Notes: generated by a model not told the origin, from the letters alone. A stretch of 64,000 bases of DNA from Henricia sp. BOLD:AAB3569 (GCA_037783545.1 JBBELK010000315.1:124001-188000), one strand, 5' to 3'. Shown: positions 33,001-40,657, counted from the first letter of the stretch. Numbers and translations are program-made.

Positions 33001-36000
33001 CGCTACCGGTATGTATTGTGAAACGCCCAGAATGTAACTTTACAGAGCACACACCTACCCAGACACCCTGCCGATACCTGTGACAATCCCCCCAGCGGGA
33101 ACCTCCTCTGCACCGTACAGATTAGATCCAGCTAGCTGAGAAAGTTCCAGGAATGGAGAACTGATGATAAAACACAAAAGCCATCAAATTAAGTCATGAA
33201 CAGTGGCTGATTGGGGTTAGGAGTTGGCACTGTAGCATTAAAGGCCCAGTGTATCATTTGCAATGACCCCAAAAAGTAATCGACAAGTTTACAGGGGAAC
33301 AGTTCTGAAAGTAAAGATTTAATTAATAGCAACTACCCAATGAAAAGTTTCCGCTCAAAATTATATAATTTTACCAGAAAATAATCCGTAAAGATGAAAT
33401 TATTTAGATCGTTTGCAAACGATTTACTTATTTTTGGTTCGCATCTACGTGGTCCAAAATGCATGGGCGCTGTGTACTGTGTGTGCGTGTTCCAACGGGA
33501 TGCATTTTTATGGATCGCGCGCACACGCAGTATATGATGTGCGCCACAGAGTGCATGAGAAAGAATATTTGAAACACCCCGCCAAGACCAGGAATACGCA
33601 TACGGATTTTCATGTTTTTTTAAAACGTTGTACATTTGACAATGCTGAAATTTCTTCGGATGAGTTTGTTGATGTCTTTCTTTTGATTTATAATGGTTTT
33701 ATTTGCAGAATCGCTCAAAAACAGATCATCTACAGGGCCTTTAATTTCATTGTTAGTGGGTGACATACAATTTGTCAGAAAGGGCAGTTGTAATTTACAA
33801 AGAACACTGTGATTGGCCCGTTTCACCAATCAGTTGGTCTTTGTAATAAGTCATTTCTCTGTAAAATGGACGGCTGGACGCTTTCATTAATCAACAGAAG
33901 AAAATTCTACGACTGGTTGCTGCACATGACCTTTGTCACAATTTTTTTGGGCCATGAATAATGATATATTGGATGGCTTTGAGGGTTATATGAGAATTGC
34001 GACGCGCAAAATATTTTGAGCTGGGTCAAAGTTCAAATTTGTTGAACTTTGATCGCGGTGCACTGACCTTTCCAACGCGCAGCCAATGAGGTATCAGAGA
34101 ATCCCCAAGTTACCGGATTTGAATTTTCTATTTTGAAAAGATCGGCGATTGGGAGCTCATGCAATGCGGTGAGCGCAGCGTGGCAGTGTGATTTTTTAGC
34201 GATAGTGTGAACGCCCCTTTAGCCTGCTGAAATATTTTTGTACACTATTCCTGTGCCGCTGAATATATTGTGTGATGCGTAACATTGCACAGTACATGCG
34301 GGCGACTCCAGTCGTCGACAGCGTGCAGGAAAAAAAAATTGTTTGGCGACAGCAGGCTAAGGGTTAATCTATTGAGCATCGACACTTTTTTTCAGACATC
34401 TTGTAGTAAGGCTGTGCCTAACATCGAATATTCAAATATTCGGTCGTCCAACGAATATTCGAATAGCATTTTACCAAATTGAATATTCGGTATGTGCTTT
34501 TTCCACTCCAAACCAAACATGTCTTTCAGCTAGGAAGAAGTAAACAATCTTTGGTATTTTTTCCGTATACATTGAACAAATATTTGAATTAAATTACCTC
34601 CTGGAATCAACAGATAGTCTAATTTTAAAATATACTTCCCACTTGCACTTTTGTCGCAAATGTTGCTTTTATTCAGAAAAACCAAATTTTCTCCTTTAAA
34701 AATTGCATTGAGTTAGTGCACAAGATAACCGTTCCCCCGCGCGCGCAGCGTCCCCTGTTGTTGCGCTACACACGAACCGCTCGCACCGTAATTTTGTGCA
34801 TTACTTAATGCAGTAATTTTATCATTTATTTATCTCAGAAATGCAACATTTGCGCCAAAAGTGCAAGTGGGAAGTATATCTTAGAATTTGATGATCTGTT
34901 GATTCCAGAAGGTAATTTCATTCAAATCTTTGTTTAATGTATACAAAAAAAATACTAAATCTTATTCCTTTGCCGAAACGGCTGCTTTGATGTCATATTT
35001 GCGTCCAACCACAAGTCCAGTGTACAAGGTCCGACGATAATTTCTGCAAAAATCTCTTCGGATGAGAGACTGCTATGCTAGTCAGTGAGCTTTCCTTTCA
35101 TACAGTGGATTGTTGTCATTTTGCCTCGAAATTAGAATCACACCCAAATATTTCCAGCTGGTTGTGTCCTGCATTGGTTTTAGATATTCTTGATTGGAAA
35201 ACAAACAAAAAAGAACTACTTACATTGCCGTTTTTCAATAAAAAATGTCTATTTCCGACAATCTTCGACGAGAAAACCTGTTGTTACGATGTGACCAGCT
35301 AAAATAAAGTTGGCTAGGCTTAACGCTTGGGGGCGCTCCAGCATTTTCGGAGTCGACTCCGATTCCAAAAAGAATCAAAATTCTATTCCAGATCGATTCC
35401 ATTTTTCGTATGAAAACATATGTGTACACTGCGATTTCTTGTTGTGTCCAGGAAAATCCATTCTAATCGATTCTAGTGTGGAGTCACGCCAAAGTTCGAC
35501 GTGGTCTTTTTTTGCGAACGTACAGTTGGTGTGCATCTACGGAGGCCCAATGAGAGTACGGGTGGCGCTCTTATGGCGCGGCATACAATGTACAGTTTCG
35601 TTTGACGTTCTCTTTGGGCGTCCGTCAATGCACAACTACACGTTTGCAATCGTTCTTATCGTGATAAGGAGTCCGAGAAATCTCATTGTCGAAGATTGTC
35701 GGAAATAGACGTTTTTGATTCAAAAACGGCAATGTAAGTAGTGCTTTTTATTTGTCTTCTAATCAAGAATATCTAAAACCACTACAGGAAACAACTAGCT
35801 GGAAATAGTTGGGTGTGATTCTAATTTCGAGGCAAAATGACAACAATCCACTGTATGAAAGGGGTACCTTCTGTCCCTACGGGAAACCCGTAGGGACAGA
35901 ATCATTCTGTCTACTGCTATGCAAGTTACAACATGAAGTCTATAATTTGAGCACAGATTATTTGTTGAGGTGGCAAATTTGGCAATAAAAAGGCTCCTGT

Positions 36001-38489
36001 ATTCCTGTGAGCTGTGATGAGTTCAGATGTGCCAGTCAATTAATTTCACGGCAAACCTTTTTGTCAAAATCTTAGCAAAAAATTCACGCATCGAATATTC
36101 GATCGAAAATCAAACCGATTTTTTTAATAGTAAATTATTCGAAAATGCAAAGGCCTATCTTGTACTGAGAAGTCCGATTACAACTTACCCCGGATCTAAG
36201 AGTGTCGTGATGCGATCCCTAACCAGCATCTTGCCCTGCGATACATGACGTTGGATGTTCTTCTCTCCTCCGCCTTTAGTGATCTTGGCAACATTGGATT
36301 TCAGCTCTGCAACTAGTTCTTTCATACGAACATAGTTTTCCTGGGTAATACAGTGGGAAGTTGCTGTAATTAACACAACAGTATTTTCAAGGAAATTGTT
36401 TAATGTTTATCACCCCTAAATAAAATTCCCTTCAAAATATTAACACTTTTTTATGTTTGAGTTATTCTTTTAGAAGGCTAAAAATGAATTTGACGTTTAC
36501 ATGTGGACGGAATGATTCACTTTTAGCCGATTTGAAATTTTGTCCCAACAGCCCAATCGCTATTTTGTAAATCTCTACATGTCCCTTCTCGTGAAAAAAA
36601 CATGTCTGAAATCTCGCCTTACAGTCCAAATCAAACATTGAAAAAACACCATGCAGTGACGTCATAAATGAGATGACCACAAGAAGGCGGGCTATCTTTG
36701 CAATAATTGGTTCACCATTAATCTGGCTGTTGAATTCCAACATCGTTGCAGTTTGCAGAAGAAATGTAAAGTAAAATTACGTTGGACAAGTTTTTTGTTG
36801 GAGATTCCAAGGACCTCCATGGTGTCTTTTAATGTTTTATTTTGACTGTAAGGTGAGATTTCAGACACGTGCATTTTCGGGAGCAAATACCAAATCAGCT
36901 AAAAGTGATTCATCACGTCCCAATATAAACGTCAGAAAATAACTTCTAAAAGTAGGCTACATGTACGTGAAGAAAAGTTTGAAGATCATAGTCGGCGTAG
37001 TCGCTAAACGCCGCACGACATCGGGCCCAAGAAAATATCAAGGTTTGCGACATGGTTCATACTTAAACGAGAGTAAAACCCAGAGTTTTTATACCGTTTA
37101 ATGCAATCCGCCCCGCCAAAACGGTGACGAAGGAGCGAGTGCAAATTTCCGCATTCCCGCAATGTGCAACCGCCGCGACACGGCGCAGGAAAGTGAACGC
37201 ATTCCATTTCAGACACAAACGGCAAACGTAAATCTGACGTAAAATAATTTGCGGTGAACTTTCGCCCAATTAGTTAACCTTAAGCGAATTTGTGGCGCAA
37301 ATCTTCAAATGCGCTCACTTTTGCAAGCCCTCACATTTGGCGTATCGCGGCCAGTCATCGGTTCTTCTGGCACAAATGAAAACGAGCGTGATCGCCCGAC
37401 GAGCTTCAGCACAAGCTCTAAAGTAACTAGGGTGCTACACTTTGTAGGACCCTTTGTCCTATTTTGTAAGGCGAAAGCCGCTTTGTAATGTCAAATTGCC
37501 ATTCACAATTAGGGATGTCAGACAAGTCGACCGTTGAGACAACTCGACCGTTGAGACAACTCGACCGTTGAGACAACTCGACCGTTGAGACAAAGTCGAC
37601 CGTTGAGACAAAGTCGAACTGTCTCAACGGTCGACTTGTCGGCTCTGTTATATGCAACAAAGGGAAGATATCTAATGCACAATGTACCTCTTAGTTTACA
37701 AGGTATTTAAATACCAGTTTTCAATTACATGTGTACTTAGTTTGAATGGAATAGGGCCATCATATTCCTAAACTAATGCAGCTAAAACCATGGTAAAACT
37801 ATCATCGCGGCAACCCCAACCGTATATCAACCCGGCCCGACCAAAAAAAACCTCATCTGGCCATAACTCCGCAACGGCGATCGATCAGCCAAACGGCGAT
37901 CGTCCCCGTCAAAATCCCCCCCGTCAAAATCCCCGGTACTACCTCAAAAACATGCGAGTCGATCTTGTCTCAACGGTCGACTTGTCTTTTCATTTATCGC
38001 ACATACGGTCGAGTTGTCTCAACGGTCGAGTTGTCTCAACGGTCGACTTGTCTCGAGTCGAGTTGTCTCAACGGTCGACTTGTCTGACCCCCCACAATTA
38101 GACAGTGAAATTAAATAATCGGCATGTTGCGTCAAATGAATCTGAAAAGATCGGCTGCTTGGAAATCATTTACATTTTTCAAGAACGGTCGAGTTGTCCT
38201 GGGCCTTAGTTCGTTGGGACCGAGTTAGCCTACATGTAGTTCTACCGCTACCGCAGTACCGGACCGCATTCATCATGGTCATCATGCTTATTGCAGAATT
38301 TCCCTTTTTTTTATTGCATGCTGGTACTGGTAGCCATGGTAGCGTTCTCCGGTAGGCTACCTTGTATTGTTCGGAGTTCTTATCCGGTAGTGAACCAACA
38401 GTGGCAACTCTTTCACTATAATACGACCGGAATGTACCTAAAACATTCCTTCGTATACTGAAACTAAACAGACGACAACAAAGATTCAT
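15763..38489 (-). CDS. MCCC2: Methylcrotonyl-CoA carboxylase beta chain, mitochondrial (complete gene, 15 coding exons)
   Basis: The carboxyltransferase subunit of 3-methylcrotonyl-CoA carboxylase passes the carboxyl group from biotin on the alpha subunit to 3-methylcrotonyl-CoA in mitochondrial leucine breakdown. Fifteen exons on the - strand, all with GT-AG borders and matching phases, sum to 1692 bp, which is 563 codons plus stop, the same length as human MCCC2. The order is 38489-38361, 36340-36189, 33160-33059, 31689-31562, 30204-30092, 27842-27729, 25750-25686, 25234-25135, 24691-24523, 23375-23299, 21914-21848, 20410-20254, 18297-18183, 16793-16708, 15880-15763. The N-terminus is Arg-rich and lacks acids until residue 26, as expected for a mitochondrial presequence. 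The carboxyltransferase N-half shows [24 protein letters not shown] and [16 protein letters not shown]. The C-half shows [33 protein letters not shown] and [18 protein letters not shown]. No frameshift or internal stop is seen. The introns are heavily loaded with transposons. Confidence 0.97.
16030..16242. mobile_element. Partial 'GTGGGTCTTTCCACAG' MITE in MCCC2 intron 14
   Basis: The right end is intact (CCCCTTTACTGTGGAAAGACCCAC) and the inner arms match 13937-14341. The left half is shortened. Confidence 0.7.
16245..16624. mobile_element. 380-bp element with 25-bp inverted ends, MCCC2 intron 14
   Basis: GTAATTCCCAAAATTAGGGG and its TCCAAAA continuation are mirrored by TTTTGGACC and TCTAATTTTGGGAATTAC at the other end. 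AT-rich and non-coding. Confidence 0.8.
16708..16793 (-). CDS. MCCC2: MCCC2 exon 14
   Basis: Encodes [20 protein letters not shown] and GSPYYSSAR. Acceptor CTTCCAG, donor GTCAGT. Confidence 0.96.
16897..17358. mobile_element. MITE with TAAACTCCTCAAAAAAAGTT ends, copy 1
   Basis: The terminal inverted repeat is at least 38 bp (AAACTCCTC through GTCAAGTTTGAC), and the arms pair along most of the element (GCACATCCCCCAA, GTGACATTTCACTTT). A second copy lies in IQCB1 at 62005-62494. The flanks are TA-rich. Confidence 0.85.
17491..17967. mobile_element. ACTCGG-rich hAT-like MITE, copy with lost right end
   Basis: It starts CAACGCTGTACGAGTCC and matches 22236-22718 along its length, including GAGCTGCCAAAGATCACAGG. 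Its right end is lost in a poly-G run at 17968-18024. Confidence 0.75.
17968..18024. repeat. Poly-G tract
   Basis: Almost pure G with three short breaks. It ends the transposon copy on its left. Confidence 0.9.
18183..18297 (-). CDS. MCCC2: MCCC2 exon 13
   Basis: Encodes [20 protein letters not shown] and the less conserved [17 protein letters not shown]. Acceptor TTTGTCAG, donor GTAAGA. Confidence 0.96.
18474..18825 (+). mobile_element. tRNA-derived SINE in MCCC2 intron 12
   Basis: The head has a pol III A-box-like TGGTCTAGTGGGTACG near 18476 and B-box-like words AAGTTCAAGCCCC and GGGTTCGAGCCCC near 18547-18577. The B-box segment is duplicated. A body follows, ending in GCGCCTTATAAATGCC and a short ATT-rich tail, the same 3' motif as the LINE at the left edge of the window. 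Confidence 0.65.
18838..19945 (-). repeat. Tandem array of about 13 tRNA-like 78-bp units in MCCC2 intron 12
   Basis: GAGGCACAGT recurs at about 18964, 19051, 19132, 19210, 19289, 19367, 19452, 19527, 19612, 19690, 19768, 19847 and 19923, giving a period of about 78 bp. On the - strand each unit reads GCCTCATAGCTCAGCTGGTAGAGC, a clean tRNA D-arm/A-box, then a T-arm position with GGGGAAAACCT, which is not a good B-box. A short LINE-like tail (ATAATAATAATGAAAATT, 18905-18925) interrupts the first units. Confidence 0.88.
20098..20240. repeat. Interspersed repeat, second copy of 806-930
   Basis: Shares ACCCACAATGCTC, GTGACGTATTTCCTTCACA and CCCAGCGCCCCGT in order with 806-930. It ends just before MCCC2 exon 12. 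Confidence 0.5.
20254..20410 (-). CDS. MCCC2: MCCC2 exon 12
   Basis: Encodes [35 protein letters not shown] and [10 protein letters not shown]. Acceptor TTGGTCAG, donor GTAATG. Confidence 0.97.
20581..21788. mobile_element. 'CGAAGTGG' MITE copy split by a younger CCCGGG-rich element
   Basis: The outer pieces (20581-20757 and 21496-21788) match the complete copy at 32379-32896. The insert (20758-21495) begins AAGGCCTTTTCCCAC and ends GTGGGAAAAGGCCTT. It contains about ten CCCGGG hexamers in TAACCCGGGTTA-type contexts. A TTAA follows the outer copy (21789-21792). Confidence 0.8.
21848..21914 (-). CDS. MCCC2: MCCC2 exon 11
   Basis: Encodes [20 protein letters not shown] then IT. Acceptor TTTACAG, donor GTAAGC. 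Confidence 0.96.
22060..22805. mobile_element. CAACTGG-rich foldback MITE interrupted by a hAT-like element
   Basis: Words such as AACTGGATACAACTAGTTGC, GAGCAACTTGCAGCAACT and GCCGCGAGTTGCTTCTAGTT match 23780-23970 of the intact copy (23566-24026). The copy is split at 22236-22718. Confidence 0.8.
22236..22718. mobile_element. Complete hAT-like non-autonomous element with 8-bp target duplication
   Basis: It starts CAACGCTGTAGGACTC and ends CAGCCCTG. Both sides carry CTGATTAG (22228-22235 and 22719-22726). An 8-bp duplication and CA...TG ends fit hAT elements. The interior is built of ACTCGG words and has no ORF. Confidence 0.88.
23299..23375 (-). CDS. MCCC2: MCCC2 exon 10
   Basis: Encodes [18 protein letters not shown] and YSSCALK. 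Acceptor TTATGCAG, donor GTAAAG. Confidence 0.96.
23432..23563. mobile_element. Palindromic MITE, copy 3
   Basis: AGGCACAGGCTCGTCAATGC to GCGCATTGTCGAGCCTCTGCC around a GCTCCATAGCAAAGGCATGG centre. TTAA precedes it (23428-23431). It lies 56 bp beyond MCCC2 exon 10 on the acceptor side. Confidence 0.82.
23566..24026. mobile_element. CAACTGG-rich foldback MITE, intact copy
   Basis: Ends AAGCCTAGCATACATCGACC and GTCGAGGTACGCTAGGCTT are inverted. Both arms consist of degenerate AGTTGC/CAACTGG repeats. It directly abuts the palindrome at 23432-23563. Confidence 0.8.
24168..24492. repeat. 28-bp minisatellite, 11-12 copies, MCCC2 intron 9
   Basis: The unit GACTGGAAGGCAGTTTGACT-CGACTTGA is repeated head to tail. 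Three units carry GTGTTGA in place of ACTCGA. Because 28 is not a multiple of 3, the long open frame on the - strand is an accident of the repeat. Confidence 0.95.
24523..24691 (-). CDS. MCCC2: MCCC2 exon 9
   Basis: Encodes [36 protein letters not shown] and YGETLITG. Acceptor CTCACAAG, donor GTTTGT. A 28-bp minisatellite ends 31 bp from the donor side. Confidence 0.95.
24716..24917. mobile_element. Hairpin MITE with GTGTTTGTCCTCCA arms, copy 2
   Basis: ACAGCTGTCACGGGTCACTA and CCTCCTGTGTTTGTCTTCCAG are mirrored by CTGGAGGACAAACACGAGAG and GTGACCCATGACAGCTGT. It begins about 25 bp from the MCCC2 exon 9 acceptor. Confidence 0.8.
25135..25234 (-). CDS. MCCC2: MCCC2 exon 8
   Basis: Encodes [20 protein letters not shown] and the following [11 protein letters not shown]. 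Acceptor ATTTCAG, donor GTAAGA. Confidence 0.95.
25686..25750 (-). CDS. MCCC2: MCCC2 exon 7
   Basis: Encodes [21 protein letters not shown], matching human [21 protein letters not shown]. Donor GTGAGT. Confidence 0.96.
26552..26805. mobile_element. Right-hand fragment of the composite MITE seen at 9132-10018
   Basis: CTCAAAGTTCCCTCCACATCA, CAGTGTGAATTCACC, CTATGGCGGACACAC and CCATGGTTAGGGAATGGTCT follow the same order as in the 9.1-10.0 kb cluster, partly inverted. Confidence 0.6.
26984..27553. mobile_element. 570-bp element with AATAGACCGATCCAGTAAGC ends
   Basis: The left end AATAGACCGATCCAGTAAGCTT and right end AGCTTACTGGATCGGTCTATT are perfect inverted repeats. The interior shares words (GTGCGCGTTACGCGTAATGC, CCAAACCTACTTTTAA) with 31020-31430. 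No transposase is seen. Confidence 0.8.
27729..27842 (-). CDS. MCCC2: MCCC2 exon 6
   Basis: Encodes [20 protein letters not shown] and [12 protein letters not shown], the most conserved stretch of the N-half. Donor GTAAGA. Confidence 0.97.
27870..28280. repeat. Diverged 'AAAGGCCCA-TTGCAATGACCC' repeat in MCCC2 intron 5
   Basis: It starts AAAGGCCATTGTAACATATGCAATGACCC, a variant of the start of the family at 33242. The end is not clear. From 28280 to 28800 nothing else is recognised. Confidence 0.45.
28803..29864. mobile_element. Tc1/mariner-type MITE split by a second transposon
   Basis: The outer element has ends CAGGGTGTCCACAAAAAAAA and TTTTTTTGTGGACACCCTG with TA on both sides (28801-28802, 29865-29866). 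The insert at 28928-29487 has ends AGGGGCGTTCGAGATGCT and AGCATCTCGAACGCCCCT flanked by TAT on each side. It lies in MCCC2 intron 5. Confidence 0.85.
30092..30204 (-). CDS. MCCC2: MCCC2 exon 5
   Basis: Encodes [19 protein letters not shown] and [18 protein letters not shown]. Donor GTCAGT. The human protein has Tyr where Asn follows SGGA. Confidence 0.96.
30285..30545. mobile_element. Repeat element carrying an 11-bp microsatellite
   Basis: GTCACACGAATAACGACATA ... TGTGCGGGTGACTCC resembles 12121-12215 (GAATACGACAT ... TGCGTGTGACCCC). The core expanded into the ATTGTAATCAT array at 30355-30512. Confidence 0.55.
30355..30512 (+). repeat. 11-bp tandem repeat ATTGTAATCAT, about 14 units
   Basis: Runs of ATTGTAATCAT, with CTT variants at the start and CCC variants at the end, about 150 bp from MCCC2 exon 5. 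Confidence 0.95.
30570..30895. mobile_element. 'GGAGCGTG..GATC' MITE, diverged copy
   Basis: CCATGGGAAGAAAACAGGAA, TTTGCAATCTGCAATTTGG, GAATGGTAATGAGAAAAATG and GACCTGGTC follow the same order as in 60319-60617. Confidence 0.65.
31562..31689 (-). CDS. MCCC2: MCCC2 exon 4
   Basis: Encodes [28 protein letters not shown] and LPCIYL. Acceptor GTTTTCAG, donor GTGGGT. It is split inside the Val of LVDSGG. Confidence 0.96.
31797..31946. mobile_element. 150-bp palindromic MITE, MCCC2 intron 3
   Basis: GAAATTGATTTAGCTTGCGTCA and CTGAATGTTAATTAGGG are mirrored by CCCTAATTAACATTCAG and TGACGCAAGCTAAATCAATTTC. The arms are about 48 bp. Confidence 0.85.
32379..32896. mobile_element. 'CGAAGTGG' MITE, complete copy, TTAA target
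   Basis: It lies between TTAA at 32375-32378 and TTAA at 32897-32900. The centre is a run of loosely repeated CGAAGTGG/GGGCAAGGTG words. The ends carry TACATGATTGGTAAAC and its diverged complement. Other copies: 20581-21788 (split) and 50097-50566 (inverted). Confidence 0.82.
33059..33160 (-). CDS. MCCC2: MCCC2 exon 3
   Basis: Encodes [11 protein letters not shown], then [17 protein letters not shown]. Acceptor ATCATCAG, donor GTAGGT. Confidence 0.96.
33242..33740 (+). mobile_element. 500-bp MITE family with TTAA target sites, copy 1 (MCCC2 intron 2)
   Basis: It starts AGGCCCAGTGTATCATTTGC after TTAA (33238-33241) and ends GATCATCTACAGGGCCT before TTAA (33741-33744). Two more copies are at 47341-47838 and 63023-63547. 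It has no long ORF; short ORFs recur only because the copies are similar. Confidence 0.88.
34551..34955. mobile_element. 400-bp hairpin MITE (GTATACATTGAACAAA ends), copy 1
   Basis: GTATTTTTTCCGTATACATT to AATGTATACAAAAAAAATAC; the arms pair for about 140 bp (TACTTCCCACTTGCACTTTT, GCAAATGTTGC). Other copies: 51211-51611 and 52708-53112. The flanking octamers CAATCTTT/AAATCTTA share 6 of 8 bases. Confidence 0.8.
35097..35865. mobile_element. 770-bp foldback element with arms of about 185 bp, MCCC2 intron 2
   Basis: TTTCATACAGTGGATTGTTG, TCGAAATTAGAATCACACCC and GACAATCTTCGACGAG in the left arm (35097-35285) are mirrored in the right arm (35683-35865). The centre has a separate GGAGTCGACTCC / CGATTCTAGTGTGGAGTC inverted pair. 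Confidence 0.78.
36189..36340 (-). CDS. MCCC2: MCCC2 exon 2
   Basis: Encodes [14 protein letters not shown] to [11 protein letters not shown], with the conserved KGGGEK and SQGKML blocks. Acceptor TTACCCAG, donor GTAAGT. Confidence 0.96.
36469..36957. mobile_element. 490-bp inverted-repeat element, MCCC2 intron 1
   Basis: GACGTTTACATGTGGACGGAATGATTCACTTTTAGC near the left end pairs with GCTAAAAGTGATTCATCACG and ATATAAACGTC near the right end; TTAGAAGGCTA pairs with TAGGCTAC-side words. Confidence 0.6.
37513..38092. mobile_element. 580-bp foldback element with 17-bp tandem repeats and a 9-bp target duplication, MCCC2 intron 1
   Basis: It is flanked by CACAATTAG on both sides (37504-37512 and 38093-38101). 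It begins GGATGTCAGACAAGTCGACC and ends GGTCGACTTGTCTGACCCCC. Each arm is several tandem copies of a 17-bp unit CGACCGTTGAGACAACT (some with AAGT), in opposite orientation in the two arms. A 9-bp duplication is typical of Mutator-like elements; this class call is an inference. No ORF. Confidence 0.88.
38361..38489 (-). CDS. MCCC2: MCCC2 exon 1 (codons 1-43)
   Basis: ATG at 38489-38487. It encodes the presequence ([16 protein letters not shown]...) and ends SEQYK before GTAGCC. The phase-0 joint to exon 2 gives SEQYK-ENYVRMK, matching human SALYQ-ENYKQMK. Confidence 0.92.
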
Positions 38490-38844
38490 TTTTAGCTTTT
38501 GTGTGCATCAATAGTTCACCCCGACAAGCCGCACGGTCGATGTTAAATCTCAAACGCTGCAGTAATGTTTGCAAAATTCAAGAAATATCCGAAGAAAAAA
38601 CTAATTGGGCCGCACGAGGGCGCTGCAAAAGACACAATTTAGACTTGACCAAGTCTTTCAAAGGCAGATTTGTGTGTGTGAGGCTGTGATTACAACGACC
38701 TCCGCGCCTTATAGTGCCAGGGCATTATGAATTATTCCATGAGCCTTCTTGGTTGTGGCAGTCCAATGAATAAATTTCAATTGTATCTTAGTGGGTCTCT
38801 GTCTTTGTTGCGTTGGGCCAATAAAGTACCTTGGTCTGCCTGAA

Positions 38845-40555
38845 TTCAACCTCAAACGCTGCAGTAATATTTCTGTATAAAGTACACTGGTCAGCGCGAA
38901 ATCCACCTCAAACGCTGCAGTAATTTTTTTGAAATAAATTATATTGGTCTGCCTGAAAACCACCTCAAACGCTGCAGTATTATTTTTGTATAAGGTACAC
39001 TGGTCAGCGCGAAATCCACCTCAAACGCTGCAGTAATATTTTTTAAATAAAGTATATTGGTCTGCCTGAAAACCACCTCAAACGCTGCAGTAATATTTTT
39101 GTATAAGGTACACCTGGGGCCGATTTCACTAACACGAAATTTTGCGATCATCGTTAGAACGATCGCTAAATTCAAATCCATCGTTATTGCGATGGCGGTG
39201 GATTTTGCATTTCACTAAAGCCGTCGTAATAGCGATGAGTATTAATTATAAATACATTTATTGGACGAGGACGATCGCTTAGTAACGCGTAAACAACCAG
39301 AAATATGGCTTCAGATATATACCATGGTGCTCGGATGTTGTGGATGTTGAGAGCCACAAATAACGGTTGCATCTATTGCGTGGCTCCTAAGAGTTGAAGG
39401 GCGGAGATGTGGCTCTAAAATGTCAATAATTCTCATGACACCATTCCGCGTAAACCGATAATATTTGTGCATCTTTTTGTCACTGTATGAATCCAGAGGA
39501 TTTGTCCTGTCCCTGAAAATCCTCTCTCTCTGTAATGTTATTGCATTGTTTGTACAACTGAAACGCCATTTCGAGACACACTGAAAATCACCAAACCTTC
39601 CAAATACTAATCAAATGGCGCGAAATTGTATGTTAGCGATGAATGTTTCCATTTACGATGACAAATTAGTCGTCGCTAAATATTCATCGCTAAAAAACAA
39701 CTAGCGATGGCCAACGCCATTGCTAAGTTTTTGTGAAATCGCTCTTCGAAATTAATCGCTAAGTTGCGATGGATTTCGAGTTTAGCGATTGATTTGGACA
39801 TTAGCGATCATCGCAAAGCGTTAGTGAAATCGGCCCCAGGTCAGCGCGAAATCCACCTCAAACGCTGCAGTAATATTTGTGCGTGAAGCATATTGGTCTC
39901 CCTGAAAACCACCTCAAACGCTGCAGTAATATTTCTGTATAAAGTACACTGGTCAGCGCGAAATCCACCTCAAACGCTGCAGTAATTTTTTTTAATAAAG
40001 TATATTGGTCTGCCTGAAAACCACCTCAAACGCTGCAGTAATATTTCTGTATAAAGTACACTGGTCAGCGCGAAATCCACCTCAAACGCTGCAGTAATTT
40101 TTTTTTAATAAAGTATATTGGTCTGCCTGAAAACCACCTCAAACGCTGCAGTAATATTTTTGTATAAGGTACACATGGTCAGCGCGAAATCCACCTCAAA
40201 CGCTGCAGTAATTTTTTTTTAATAAAGTATATTGGTCTGCCTGAAAACCACATCAAACGCTGCAGTAATATTTGTGCGTAAAGCCTATTGGTCTCCCTGA
40301 AAACCACCTCAAACGCTGCAGTAATATTTCTGTATAAAGTACACTGGTCAGCGCGAAATCCACCTCAAACGTTGCAGTAATTTTTTTCTGTATAAAGTAT
40401 ATTGGTGAGCCTGAAAACCACCTCAAACGCTGCAGTAATATTTCTGTGTGAAGCATATTGGTCTGCCTGAAAACCACCTCAAACGCTGCAGTAATATTTA
40501 TGTATAAAGTACACTGGTCAGCGCGAAATCAACCTCAAACGCTGCAGTAAGATTT
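38845..40555 (+). repeat. Left satellite arm, alternating 57-bp units
   Basis: About 18 copies of AAACGCTGCAGTAAT spaced 52-58 bp apart, each with a CTGCAG site, alternate between two unit types to form a dimer of about 114 bp. The array is broken by the insertion at 39114-39839. Confidence 0.93.
39114..39839. mobile_element. MITE with CCTGGGGCCGATTTCACTAA ends, nested in the left arm
   Basis: A 21-bp perfect terminal inverted repeat (CCTGGGGCCGATTTCACTAA plus C) encloses many GCGATSATCG / TTAGCGAT words. It sits in the middle of one satellite unit, so it is younger than the array. Confidence 0.85.
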
Positions 40556-40624
40556 CTGTGTATTCACATTATGTAACGCTGCATGGTCTTTAAGCATGAA
40601 TGCACATATCAATTGTTTCAAACC

Positions 40625-40657
40625 CACCCCCCCCCCCCCCCTCCCCCCCCCCCCCCG
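40625..40657. repeat. Poly-C tract
   Basis: Two pure C runs separated by one T, followed by GTGGGG/CCCAGGG-rich sequence to 40830. Confidence 0.9.

Noticed and set aside
33333-33763. Similar short open frames at 33.4, 47.5 and 63.2 kb considered as a conserved small gene
   Set aside because: The similarity covers the whole 500-bp MITE including non-coding ends, and the frames are broken differently in each copy.
37513-38092. Short regularly repeated palindromic units considered as a CRISPR array
   Set aside because: This is animal nuclear DNA. The 17-bp units are adjacent without unique spacers and lie in inverted arms with a target duplication.
38845-40555. Open frames in the 57-bp satellite (WFSGRPI.., EVDFALTSVLYT..)
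   Set aside because: They recur in every unit, appear in both arrays and carry no family resemblance.
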